Below, one piece after another: positions 25,350-32,385 of a stretch of 38,049 bases of DNA. The position numbers and the translations under genes were made by a program. The stretch comes from RGIG7213 sp045544195 (GTDB lineage: Bacteria > Bacillota > Clostridia > Oscillospirales > CAG-272), in NCBI GenBank assembly GCA_045544195.1, contig JAZPYO010000051.1, forward strand, positions 1 through 38,049, in the 5' to 3' direction. The stretch's first letter is position 1, and the number at the start of each line of letters is the position of its first letter. The notes under the pieces were generated by a model. That model was not told where the DNA came from. It was given only the letters and a program-made list of their open reading frames with translations, and searched no databases.

Positions 25350-25429
25350 CAGCTTTATTTTAAAAAACGAGCAAACTGTATTGTTGTTAATGCATAAAAA
25401 AGAGTTGATTTTTTTATGAATAGTGCCTA

Positions 25430-25458
25430 TTGTCAAATTTTGAAATATAGTGTATAAT
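25430..25458 (+). promoter_or_regulatory. Promoter of the glycine riboswitch transcript
   Basis: TTGTCA (25430-25435) and TATAAT (25453-25458) are separated by 17 bases, giving a start near 25465. Confidence 0.8.
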
Positions 25459-25465
25459 ACTCGAT

Positions 25466-25596
25466 TGGAACCGTTGATGCTTTCGGAATTTGTAAAAGAC
25501 CGTAAGCGGAGGAGCTCTGGAGAATCCCGAAAGGGTGCCGAAGGTGCAAGGCAACAGCCGAATCTCTCAGGCAAAAGGACAGAGCAGTCGGAAGTG
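25466..25596 (+). ncRNA. Glycine riboswitch (gcvT type), single aptamer
   Basis: The stretch 25509-25588 has the conserved gcvT aptamer core: GGAGCTCTGGAGA, CCCGAAAGGGTGCCGAAGG, GCAAGGCAACAGCCGAA, TCTCTCAGGCAAAAGGACAGAG. Only one complete aptamer is seen. The 40 bases before it may form a degenerate ghost aptamer, as in singlet riboswitches. It is followed by a terminator and then an amino acid symporter gene, so glycine would control transcription of uptake or export. The direction of control is not certain from sequence; transporter-linked examples may be repressed or induced. Confidence 0.93.
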
Positions 25597-25623
25597 ATTT
25601 TTTCTTGACCGCATTTTTCTTTT

Positions 25624-25652
25624 TGCCGCTGTATATCAGCGGATTTTTTTAT
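25624..25652 (+). terminator. Riboswitch expression-platform terminator
   Basis: CCGCTG (25626-25631) and CAGCGG (25637-25642) with a TATAT loop are followed by a run of eight T. It lies between the aptamer and the symporter ribosome site, the position of a riboswitch-controlled terminator. Confidence 0.8.
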
Positions 25653-25672
25653 TTATTAAGGAGGCGTTTTAA

Positions 25673-27046
25673 ATGGACGCAGTTTTAAATGTAGTTAAGA
25701 CGATAAATGCGTATATGTCTGACTACATACTTATCGTTTTACTCTTAGGTATCGGTCTTTTTTACACGATACGTACTCGCTTTGTGCAGGTGCGCTGCTT
25801 TGGCGAGGGTATGAAAAAGGTTTTCGGTAATTTCAGCTTAAGAGGCGGAAAGCAAAGCGGCGGAATATCGTCGTTTCAGGCATTGGCTACTGCAATAGCG
25901 GCTCAAGTCGGAACGGGAAATATCGTCGGTGCGTGCGGCGCTATACTCATAGGCGGTCCGGGCGCTATATTCTGGATGTGGGTGATCGCATTTTTCGGTA
26001 TGGCAACGATATATGCCGAGGCTGTTTTAGCTCAGCAAACACGTGTTGTTTCGAGCGACGGCACGGTGCAGGGCGGCCCTGTATATTATATCAAAACAGC
26101 ATTTAAGGGCAGGTTCGGCAAATTCCTTGCAGGATTTTTCTCAGTTGCACTTATTTTGGCGCTCGGCTTTATGGGCTGTATGGTTCAGTCAAACTCAATA
26201 GCGGAAAACTGCAGCGAGGCATTCGGCATTCCCGCATGGACGGTCGGTATAGCCGTTGCGGTAATTGCCGCATTCATATTTATCGGCGGCATACAGAGGA
26301 TAGCTTCCGTGACGGAAAAGCTCGTTCCTATTATGGCGGTGCTTTATATTATACTTGGTATAGTAGTTCTGGCAGTAAATATTAAAAATGTTCCCGAAGC
26401 GTTCGGAATGATATTCAAATATGCTTTCCAGCCGCAGTCCATCATCGGAGGAAGCGTTGCAATGGCATTCAAGGCGGCGATAAGTCAGGGCGCAAAACGC
26501 GGATTGTTCTCAAATGAAGCAGGTATGGGCTCAACCCCTCACGCACACGCAATGGCGAAGGTAGAAAAGCCTCACGATCAGGGCGTTGTTGCTATGATAG
26601 GCGTGTTTATCGACACGTTTGTAGTTCTTACTATGACATCACTCGTTGTTATATCCACTCTTTATGCAGGAGGCGGACCTCTGGCTGAGGGTAATGGTGA
26701 TGTTTTTACAAAGAATAACATGATGCAGCACGCCGTTTCGACCGTATTCGGTGATAAGCTTGGAAGCGCTTTCGTTGCAGTTTGCTTGCTGTTCTTTGCA
26801 TTTTCAACTATTATCGGCTGGAATTTCTTCGGTAAGATAAACGTAAATTATCTTTTCGGAAAGAAAGCAACGGTCGTTTATTCCGTAATTGCAATAGCAT
26901 TTATATTTGCAGGCTCGCTTTTGTCAAACGATCTTGTATGGGAGCTTGCGGATATGTTCAATAACCTTATGGTAATACCTAACGTAATTGCCTTGTTTGC
27001 TCTTTCGTCGATGGTAGTAAAGGCATTGAAGGACAGACGTAAATAA
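25673..27046 (+). CDS. Alanine/glycine:cation symporter family protein
   Basis: A 457-residue transporter of the AgcS (sodium:alanine/glycine symporter) family with about ten to twelve membrane helices. Family signatures include TRFVQVRCFGEGMKKV near residue 35, the substrate/Na+ region ATAIAAQVGTGNIVG (about 71-85), GGPGAIFWMWVIAFFGMAT, and GLFSNEAGMGSTPHAHA (about 278-294). The preceding glycine riboswitch strongly suggests glycine (perhaps also alanine) as substrate. AAGGAGG precedes ATG 25673. A terminator follows the stop. Direction and cation are inferred from the family, usually Na+ import. Confidence 0.95.
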   Translation: MDAVLNVVKTINAYMSDYILIVLLLGIGLFYTIRTRFVQVRCFGEGMKKVFGNFSLRGGKQSGGISSFQALATAIAAQVGTGNIVGACGAILIGGPGAIFWMWVIAFFGMATIYAEAVLAQQTRVVSSDGTVQGGPVYYIKTAFKGRFGKFLAGFFSVALILALGFMGCMVQSNSIAENCSEAFGIPAWTVGIAVAVIAAFIFIGGIQRIASVTEKLVPIMAVLYIILGIVVLAVNIKNVPEAFGMIFKYAFQPQSIIGGSVAMAFKAAISQGAKRGLFSNEAGMGSTPHAHAMAKVEKPHDQGVVAMIGVFIDTFVVLTMTSLVVISTLYAGGGPLAEGNGDVFTKNNMMQHAVSTVFGDKLGSAFVAVCLLFFAFSTIIGWNFFGKINVNYLFGKKATVVYSVIAIAFIFAGSLLSNDLVWELADMFNNLMVIPNVIALFALSSMVVKALKDRRK

Positions 27047-27068
27047 ACAGAATATCCGTTTATTAAAG

Positions 27069-27096
27069 CAAAAACCGCCATTGGCGGTTTTTTTGC
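27069..27096 (+). terminator. Terminator after the symporter gene
   Basis: AAAACCGCC (27071-27079) pairs with GGCGGTTTT (27083-27091), followed by more T. It lies 24 bases after the stop codon. Confidence 0.88.
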
Positions 27097-27171
27097 GCGT
27101 TATTTTTGATAAAATAATTATCAAATTGTACTTTAAAAGTTTATATATATGTGATAAAGTATACGGCGGTG

Positions 27172-27228
27172 TGTCATAAAATACAAGGAAAATGTGCGAA
27201 AAATGTAGTTTTACTGAATTTTATGACA
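27172..27228. repeat. 11-bp perfect inverted repeat upstream of EamA-like gene
   Basis: TGTCATAAAAT (27172-27182) and ATTTTATGACA (27218-27228) are perfect inverted arms with a 35-base loop, 40 bases before the gene at 27269. No T-run makes it a terminator. It could be paired operator half-sites or a leader hairpin. Confidence 0.5.
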
Positions 27229-27268
27229 TAAAAATTGTTCGTTTAAGGACGATCTGCGGAGTTAGTTT

Positions 27269-28174
27269 ATGAATTACTTGCTACTTGCTATGTCGGTGTG
27301 CGCAAACGTTGCATATTCGTCATTTTACAATTACTTTGGCAAAAGAGCCGTAAGAAGACAGTCGGATAACTATAAGGTGAATACGCTTATATATTCGGTA
27401 GCCGCAATAGTTTTGCTTATTGTAGGACTTGTATCAGGAATGAAGGTATCCTGTTTTACGGTTCTGTTCGGTATGCTTTTCGGAACGGTAACGGCGCTGA
27501 GCGGTATATTCAAGCTCAACGCTTTGAATTGCGGTCCTATGTCGTTCACGATACTTCTGATAACCTCATCGATGATACTTCCTGCGTTTTCAGGATATAT
27601 CATCTGGGGTGAGCCTCTTTCTGTATGGAAGGTGATAGGTACGTTTCTTATGATAGTTGCTGCATATTTTTCTACCGATAAGCAGCAAAATCAAAAGAAA
27701 AAGAGCATTAAATGGCTGATATTTTGCTTTTTTGCCTTTTTATTCGTAGGCTCTATCGGAATTATGCAAAAAATACAGCAAAAATCTGCTTATTCCGATC
27801 AGACAGGCGCATTCCTTGCAGTAGCATTTGTTACCGCCGCTGTGCTTTGCGCGGTAAGCTATATTCTTAAGCATTATTCGGAAAAAAAGCATTTTCACGA
27901 AACTGATGTGCTTATACCGATAAAGCTGAAAAGACTTTTGTTCTTAACGGTCATATGCGGTATATTTATTGCTTTTCTTAATATTGTGAATCTTTATCTT
28001 TCAGGTGTTTTGCCCAGCGCATTTCTGTTTCCGATACAAAATGGCGGCACTACGATGATGTCGGTAGTTATCGCTATGACCGTGTTCAGAGAGCGTATAA
28101 GCGGAAGACACGCTATAGGCATGGCAATAGCAATAGTAGCTCTTGTTATGCTGGCACTCAGCGAGCTGCTCTGA
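27269..28174 (+). CDS. EamA/DMT superfamily transporter
   Basis: A 301-residue membrane protein with ten predicted helices in two five-helix repeats, the drug/metabolite transporter layout. A C-terminal half motif (FLFPIQNGGTTMMSVVIAMTVFRERI.) and the repeat-one GEPLSVWKVIGTFLMIVAAYFS resemble EamA domains. The middle loop (about 143-150) is lysine- and glutamine-rich. CGGAG lies 7 bases before ATG 27269. It stands alone between the symporter and the radical SAM operon. Substrate is unknown. Confidence 0.85.
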   Translation: MNYLLLAMSVCANVAYSSFYNYFGKRAVRRQSDNYKVNTLIYSVAAIVLLIVGLVSGMKVSCFTVLFGMLFGTVTALSGIFKLNALNCGPMSFTILLITSSMILPAFSGYIIWGEPLSVWKVIGTFLMIVAAYFSTDKQQNQKKKSIKWLIFCFFAFLFVGSIGIMQKIQQKSAYSDQTGAFLAVAFVTAAVLCAVSYILKHYSEKKHFHETDVLIPIKLKRLLFLTVICGIFIAFLNIVNLYLSGVLPSAFLFPIQNGGTTMMSVVIAMTVFRERISGRHAIGMAIAIVALVMLALSELL

Positions 28175-28186
28175 GATGATATTAAA

Positions 28187-28229
28187 GTGTCGCTTATTAA
28201 AGTTTCCAAATAGAACATAATAGCGACAC
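28187..28229. repeat. Hairpin after EamA-like gene
   Basis: GTGTCGCTTATTA (28187-28199) pairs with TAATAGCGACAC (28218-28229) with a single bulge. It lies 13 bases after the EamA stop but is not followed by T, so it is not a standard terminator. It may stabilise the 3' end. Confidence 0.5.
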
Positions 28230-28376
28230 AATAAATTAAAATGAATTTCGTATACTTTAAGTGTGTATTCATTTGTCAGTATTACAAAACAGTATGCTGA
28301 GATATTGAATGGGTATGCTTGGTTATGATGTATGAGCTTAGTTGATATTGCTCATTGTCTTATCTTGCGTTTATAT

Positions 28377-28404
28377 TTGTAAACTTGCACCTACAGCATA
28401 TAAA
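28377..28404 (+). promoter_or_regulatory. Candidate promoter of the radical SAM operon
   Basis: TTGTAA (28377-28382) and TATAAA (28399-28404) are 16 bases apart and would start a short leader near 28411 that contains the hairpin at 28422-28448. Confidence 0.5.
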
Positions 28405-28421
28405 ATTCGTAACGGTATTAT

Positions 28422-28450
28422 AAAAGTGCGGTTGTACTCCGCACTTTTTT
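28422..28450 (+). terminator. Terminator or attenuator in the radical SAM operon leader
   Basis: AAAAGTGCGG (28422-28431) pairs perfectly with CCGCACTTTT (28439-28448), followed by TT. It ends only 16 bases before the next start codon, leaving no room for a promoter. The following operon must be transcribed through it, so it may be an attenuator. Confidence 0.8.
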
Positions 28451-28466
28451 GTTAAAGGTCAGTGTG

Positions 28467-29177
28467 ATGAAAAGAAGTAGTAAAAAAAATACAGGATATA
28501 TATGTGCGGGGATACTTGCTTTGATCGCCGTTTGTGTGATCGTTGCGTTGCTCGTTGTGAAATGCTCGTCAGATGACGGACAGATACAGCCTCCCGGGCA
28601 GGAAAACGATGAAAGCCACATAATGCTCGGAAGCGGACTTAAGCTGACGCTTGTCGGGGAATATGACGGCGTATTTTTTGAGGACGGAAGCAATGAGGAA
28701 ATAAATAACGCCCTTGCGATCGTTCTTTGTAATGAAAATTCGAGCGATCTTCAATATGCGGAGGTATTTCTCGATTACGGTGATTTTACCGCCTCGTTCA
28801 CAGCGACGAATATTCCGTCAGGGCAGTCCGTGCTTCTTTTGGAAAAAAACAAAACTCTGTCGCTTGAAAAGCTGCCCGATGATTACAGATTGGGAAACGT
28901 GACGTTTTTTAAGGAAAAAATGAGTGTTTGTGACGATGTGTTTACCGTAAGCGGCACAGACGGATATCTGCATGTGACGAATATTTCAGATAAGGATATT
29001 ACATCAGATGTGGTCATAAGCTACAAGAATTATGCAAACGATATGTTTTACGGCGGAATAACGTACAGAATAACGGTTTCGGGCGGAATAAAGGCGCGTC
29101 AGACCGTGCAGTCTAAGGCAGGACACTTTTCCCCTGCTTCAAGTAAGGTTCTGACCGTCACAGAGGTAAAGAAGTGA
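28467..29177 (+). CDS. Membrane-anchored exported protein of the radical SAM operon
   Basis: A 236-residue protein of unrecognised family. A basic N-terminus (MKRSSKKN) and one hydrophobic helix (about 11-33) anchor it, and the rest is extracytoplasmic and probably beta-rich, in two similar-looking halves around VFLDYGDFTASF and VVISYKNYAND. The helix ends in VVKCSSDD; the Cys may be lipid-modified, but the lipobox is poor. ATG 28467 is preferred to an upstream in-frame TTG because AAAGGT lies about 8 bases before it. Its stop overlaps the next gene's ATG (TGATG). Its place as first gene suggests it is a substrate, partner or sensor of the modification genes; this is inference. Confidence 0.75.
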   Translation: MKRSSKKNTGYICAGILALIAVCVIVALLVVKCSSDDGQIQPPGQENDESHIMLGSGLKLTLVGEYDGVFFEDGSNEEINNALAIVLCNENSSDLQYAEVFLDYGDFTASFTATNIPSGQSVLLLEKNKTLSLEKLPDDYRLGNVTFFKEKMSVCDDVFTVSGTDGYLHVTNISDKDITSDVVISYKNYANDMFYGGITYRITVSGGIKARQTVQSKAGHFSPASSKVLTVTEVKK

Positions 29178-30046
29178 TGCAACGGTTTTATTCAATAGCC
29201 GGTACGGTATATCGTGTTGTTGCGGATGACAGTATAATGTATCAAGATGACGGCGTGCTTTCCGAATATGTGACCGATCCGTCAGATGAAAGCTGTACAG
29301 TTGCGTTTAATTCAGTCATTGAGCTTTCAGAGCCTTGCGGCGAGTTAATATTCAGCTCCGACGATAAGCTCGTTTACAGTACTGACGGAGGAGAAATACG
29401 GTATGAGGGTTGTATAAACGGCTGCTTTGCAAATGCAGTTATGCGTATACACCGCTTCAATAACAAAAAAAACGTCGAATTAAAACGTAGCTGTGACAGG
29501 CATCTTACGCCAAAGACAGTTTTGAATTGTCTGCAGATAGACCATGATGTGATCGAAAACGGCGGATACATATTACACGCGTCATATATAATTCACAACG
29601 GCAAGGCTATTCTGTTTACCGCACCGTCGGGCACAGGCAAATCAACGCAAGCAGATCTGTGGGTGAAACACAGGTCTGCCGAGCTGGTAAACGGCGACAG
29701 GGCTGTTGTTATGGCGACTGATAAAGGTATATATGCATACGGAATACCGTTTTCGGGAAGCTCAGGCGTCGGCAAAAACGTAAATGCACCTGTTTTAGCG
29801 ATAGTATATCTGTCGCAGGGAAAGCAGAACAGAATATCGTATTTAAAGGGCATTGATGCATTTAAAAAGATATATCAGGGATGCTCTGTCAATGTGTGGA
29901 ATAAAAAAGACGTTGCCGTATGTGTTGATGCGTTGAATACAACGCTGTCCGCTGTTCCTGTATTTCATCTGGAATGTCTGCCGAACGAGGCGGCGGTTGA
30001 TATATTGCAAGAAAAGCTTTCAGAGCATTACTCTGTCAAGATGTGA
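29177..30046 (+). CDS. HPr-kinase-like ATP-binding protein
   Basis: A 289-residue protein. The N-terminal half (1-120) is not recognised. The C-terminal half has the HPr kinase/PEP-carboxykinase P-loop fold: a preceding LHASYIIHNGKAILFTA, Walker A PSGTGKST (150-157), the acidic VNGDRAVV (171-178) and GIPFSGSSGVGKN (189-201). Such HprK-like proteins occur with PqqD and radical SAM or lasso-peptide genes, where they have kinase or chaperone-like roles. The ATG at 29177 overlaps the preceding stop; an upstream GTG one codon earlier is possible. Phosphorylation of HPr itself is unlikely since the HprK C-terminal signature is absent. Confidence 0.8.
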   Translation: MQRFYSIAGTVYRVVADDSIMYQDDGVLSEYVTDPSDESCTVAFNSVIELSEPCGELIFSSDDKLVYSTDGGEIRYEGCINGCFANAVMRIHRFNNKKNVELKRSCDRHLTPKTVLNCLQIDHDVIENGGYILHASYIIHNGKAILFTAPSGTGKSTQADLWVKHRSAELVNGDRAVVMATDKGIYAYGIPFSGSSGVGKNVNAPVLAIVYLSQGKQNRISYLKGIDAFKKIYQGCSVNVWNKKDVAVCVDALNTTLSAVPVFHLECLPNEAAVDILQEKLSEHYSVKM

Positions 30047-30056
30047 GGAGATAGAA

Positions 30057-31190
30057 TTGAAAAAGAAGATAACCGAACCGTATTTAGCCACGTATTTTCA
30101 CAGCAAGGGAAGAAGACTTGGCTTGCCCATAAGCGGAAGCTTTGAATTGACCTCACGGTGTAATTTTAACTGTCCTATGTGCTATGTTCATAACAGCAGC
30201 GAAGATGCAGAAGCTATGAAAAATGAGCTGACTGCGGAGCAGTGGATAAGCATCGCGCAGAGTGCCTCTGACCGCGGAATGATATTCGCACTCATCACCG
30301 GCGGAGAGCCTTTTTTGAGAAATGATTTCTTCGAAATATATTCTGCTATGAAAAAAATGGGTCTGCTCGTGTCTATAAACAGTAACGGCTCAATGATAAA
30401 CGGCAGTATTCTGGATAGGCTGCTTTCCGATCCGCCTGCACGGCTGAATATTTCTCTGTATGGCGGATGCAATGAAACGTACAAAAAAATGTGCGGTATT
30501 GCAATGTACGATCAGGTGTTTGAAAATATAAAAGCCTTGAAGAACGCAGGAGTTGATGTGCGTTTGAATGTTTCCATAACACAGCATAACGAGCAAGACA
30601 TAGAAAAGATATTCCGTACTGCTGAGCAGCTCGGTGTAGTTGCAAAGGCGGTAAGCTATATGTATCCGCCGGTAAGAATAAACGGCGGAAAATTCGGTGT
30701 AAATGAACGGCTGACACCCGTTGAAGCGGCGGAGTGTACGCTCAGATGGGACGCTTTGCGGTTTGATGATGAGACCTTCAAGCAAAGAGTGAAAAATTTG
30801 ATGAGTCTTCGCGATACTGAACGTGATGAGTGCAGCAGCGATATAGATGAGGGCGTAGGCTGCAGGGCAGGAACATCGTCGTTCTGGGTCACATGGGACG
30901 GTAAAATGCAGTCCTGCGGTATGATGCCGTGTCCATCAGTATATCCCTTGCAGGTGGGATTTGATAATGCGTGGGAATATATAAAAGCGGAAACTAAAAA
31001 AATACATTTGCCGCCTGAATGTGTATCGTGCCCGAAAAAAGGAGCATGCTTTTCTTGCGCAGCGGTATGCTATACTGAAACGGGATGCTTTGATAAAGTG
31101 CCCGAATATGTTTGTCAGATGACGGATGCTACTATAGACCTTACGCATAAGATATATGCAGAGCGTTTTGGAAAAGAGGATAATGAATAA
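30057..31190 (+). CDS. Radical SAM/SPASM domain protein, probable peptide-modifying enzyme
   Basis: A 377-residue enzyme. The radical SAM domain (about 25-230) has the 4Fe-4S motif C35-x3-C39-x2-C42 in CNFNCPMC and the SAM-binding GGEP at 82-85. A C-terminal SPASM-type cysteine cluster follows: C269, C287, C292, C322, C325, C331, C334, C338, C344 and C353, enough for two auxiliary Fe-S clusters. SPASM enzymes typically modify peptides (thioether or C-C links, epimerisation). The start is TTG at 30057, fixed by AGGAG 6 bases upstream; an upstream ATG would lie inside the previous gene. The PqqD gene follows with a 1-base overlap. The modified substrate is unknown. Confidence 0.93.
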   Translation: MKKKITEPYLATYFHSKGRRLGLPISGSFELTSRCNFNCPMCYVHNSSEDAEAMKNELTAEQWISIAQSASDRGMIFALITGGEPFLRNDFFEIYSAMKKMGLLVSINSNGSMINGSILDRLLSDPPARLNISLYGGCNETYKKMCGIAMYDQVFENIKALKNAGVDVRLNVSITQHNEQDIEKIFRTAEQLGVVAKAVSYMYPPVRINGGKFGVNERLTPVEAAECTLRWDALRFDDETFKQRVKNLMSLRDTERDECSSDIDEGVGCRAGTSSFWVTWDGKMQSCGMMPCPSVYPLQVGFDNAWEYIKAETKKIHLPPECVSCPKKGACFSCAAVCYTETGCFDKVPEYVCQMTDATIDLTHKIYAERFGKEDNE

Positions 31191-31450
31191 TGGAAATTAA
31201 AAAGCAGCTCATTCAAAGGCAGATCGCGGGAGAAACGATACTTGTTCCCGTTGGTAAGACGGTCTATGAATCAAAGGGGCTTTTTGTTCTGAATGAATTG
31301 GGATCGTTTATATGGGATATTTTGCCGCAGGCGCAGACAAAGGAAGAAATAGTTGAAGCTGTATTGAACGAGTACGATGTTGACAGATCCACGGCTGAAC
31401 AGGATACGGAAAAATTTTTGCAAAAGCTCACAGACCTCGGTGTGATCTGA
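31190..31450 (+). CDS. PqqD family protein (RiPP recognition element)
   Basis: An 86-residue small winged-helix protein of the PqqD family. It shows the opening strand ETILVPVGKTVYESKG, a LNELGSFIWDIL helix (about 35-46) and a TKEEIVEAVLNEYDVDRSTAEQDTEKFLQKLTDLGVI end. Such proteins bind the leader of a precursor peptide and hand it to a radical SAM partner. The ATG overlaps the radical SAM stop by one base (TAATG), so both are made together. It is a free-standing RRE. No precursor is obvious; see the small open frame at 31463. Confidence 0.92.
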   Translation: MEIKKQLIQRQIAGETILVPVGKTVYESKGLFVLNELGSFIWDILPQAQTKEEIVEAVLNEYDVDRSTAEQDTEKFLQKLTDLGVI

Positions 31451-31462
31451 AATAAAAGGGGC

Positions 31463-31585
31463 ATGGCATACAGCTTGATGTTCTTCGCGGAGAATTTGAA
31501 TAGCAGACCGCTTTATGAACCGAGTCCAAGTCCATATAACAGGCAGAAAAAAGAGGGTGATATTTTTGCCATTGAAAATATATAA
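31463..31585 (+). CDS. Possible 40-residue peptide after PqqD
   Basis: An open frame of 40 residues beginning MAYSLMFFAENLNSRPLY, with a Ser/Pro-rich middle and a charged end, directly after the PqqD gene. AAAAGGGG lies just before ATG but only 1 base from it, which is too close for a good ribosome site. Its end overlaps the start of the MazG-like gene by 20 bases in another frame. Position would suit a RiPP precursor, but it has no Cys and no leader/core pattern. It may be chance. Confidence 0.25.
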   Translation: MAYSLMFFAENLNSRPLYEPSPSPYNRQKKEGDIFAIENI

Positions 31586-31892
31586 TAAGCTCGTAAGAGA
31601 TAATATTCCGACCATCATCGAAGAAAACGGACAGATGTGCAGTACCTCAATTCTCGATGATGAGGAATACATTAAAAAAATAGATGAAAAGCTGAATGAG
31701 GAGCTTTGTGAGTATTACAAAGACGGAAGCGTACAGGAGCTTGCAGATCTTCTTGAGGTAGTATATGCCGCCGCAAAGGCACGGGGATATACACAGACGC
31801 AGCTTGAGCAAATACGCCTTGAAAAGCTGAAAAAACGCGGTGGATTTGACAGGAGACTTTTGCTTATATCGGTAAGCGACGAGCAGATATGA
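31566..31892 (+). CDS. MazG-like nucleoside triphosphate pyrophosphohydrolase
   Basis: A 108-residue all-alpha pyrophosphohydrolase related to phosphoribosyl-ATP pyrophosphatase and COG4997. The opening KIYNKLVRDNIPTIIEENG is typical, followed by the metal-binding acidic helix pattern with KLNEELCEYYKD and QELADLLEVVYAAAK (E, E, D/E ligands). It would cleave nucleoside triphosphates, possibly as a house-cleaning enzyme. The start is TTG at 31566, chosen because GAGGG lies 8 bases upstream; a longer frame from 31515 would lack a site. It lies downstream of the PqqD gene and may be in the same transcript. Confidence 0.82.
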   Translation: MPLKIYNKLVRDNIPTIIEENGQMCSTSILDDEEYIKKIDEKLNEELCEYYKDGSVQELADLLEVVYAAAKARGYTQTQLEQIRLEKLKKRGGFDRRLLLISVSDEQI

Positions 31893-31913
31893 TATCTTAT
31901 AAAGGACGGTACT

Positions 31914-32384
31914 ATGCTTTACATTAAACAAAAGGTATTTACGATAGGAGATAAATTTTCTATATACGATGTTAACGGAAATGAGGTATATACAGTAAAG
32001 GGTGAGGTGTTCACTCTCGGTAAAAGACTTCATCTTTACGATACATCGGGTAATGAGATCGCGTATATAGAGCAAAAGGTATTTACCTTTTTGCCCAAGT
32101 ATGACGTATACGTCAGAGGCGTACATATTTGCCGGGTGATAAAAAAGATTGCGTTTTTTTCTCAAAGCTACGATGTTGTCGGACTTGATTGGATTGTCAC
32201 AGGTGACTTTTTTGCTCACGATTACGATATAACGAAAAACGGCAGTCTTGTAGCATCGGTGAATAAAGAGTGGTTCACACTCGGAGATTCATATAAAATA
32301 TCGTTCGGTCAGGGCGTGGATACAGTAGCTGCCCTTGCGGTAGTTCTTGTAATAGACGCGTGCATCGATTCCTCAAACGATTGA
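31914..32384 (+). CDS. LURP-one-related (LOR/YxjI-like) protein
   Basis: A 156-residue protein of the LURP-one/tubby-like beta-barrel family. The repeated strand pattern is visible as IKQKVFTIGDKFSIYDVNGNEVYTV, KGEVFTLGKRLHLYDTSGNEIAYI and EQKVFTFLPKYDVYV, with a C-terminal hydrophobic helix (about 136-150). Function in bacteria is unknown; a lipid or phosphoinositide link is only suggested. AAAGGA precedes ATG 31914. The gene ends one base before the next gene starts. Family call is good. Confidence 0.82.
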   Translation: MLYIKQKVFTIGDKFSIYDVNGNEVYTVKGEVFTLGKRLHLYDTSGNEIAYIEQKVFTFLPKYDVYVRGVHICRVIKKIAFFSQSYDVVGLDWIVTGDFFAHDYDITKNGSLVASVNKEWFTLGDSYKISFGQGVDTVAALAVVLVIDACIDSSND

Positions 32385-32385
32385 T

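Noticed and set aside
25281..25574. Longer N-terminal extension of the fucosidase gene
   Set aside because: It would run through the promoter and the riboswitch on the other strand, and a strong ribosome site supports the start at 25280.
28187..28229. Terminator of the EamA-like gene
   Set aside because: The hairpin is good but no T-run follows it on the plus strand.
28241..28300. 19-residue Cys-containing frame in the leader of the radical SAM operon, considered as a RiPP precursor
   Set aside because: It has no ribosome site, is very short and lies upstream of the candidate promoter.
29177..30046. True HPr kinase/phosphorylase for catabolite repression
   Set aside because: The N-terminal domain and the C-terminal HprK signature are missing, and the gene sits with PqqD and radical SAM genes.
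31486..31545. Possible tRNA-like segment between PqqD and MazG-like genes
   Set aside because: No acceptor stem, anticodon arm or T-loop could be built.
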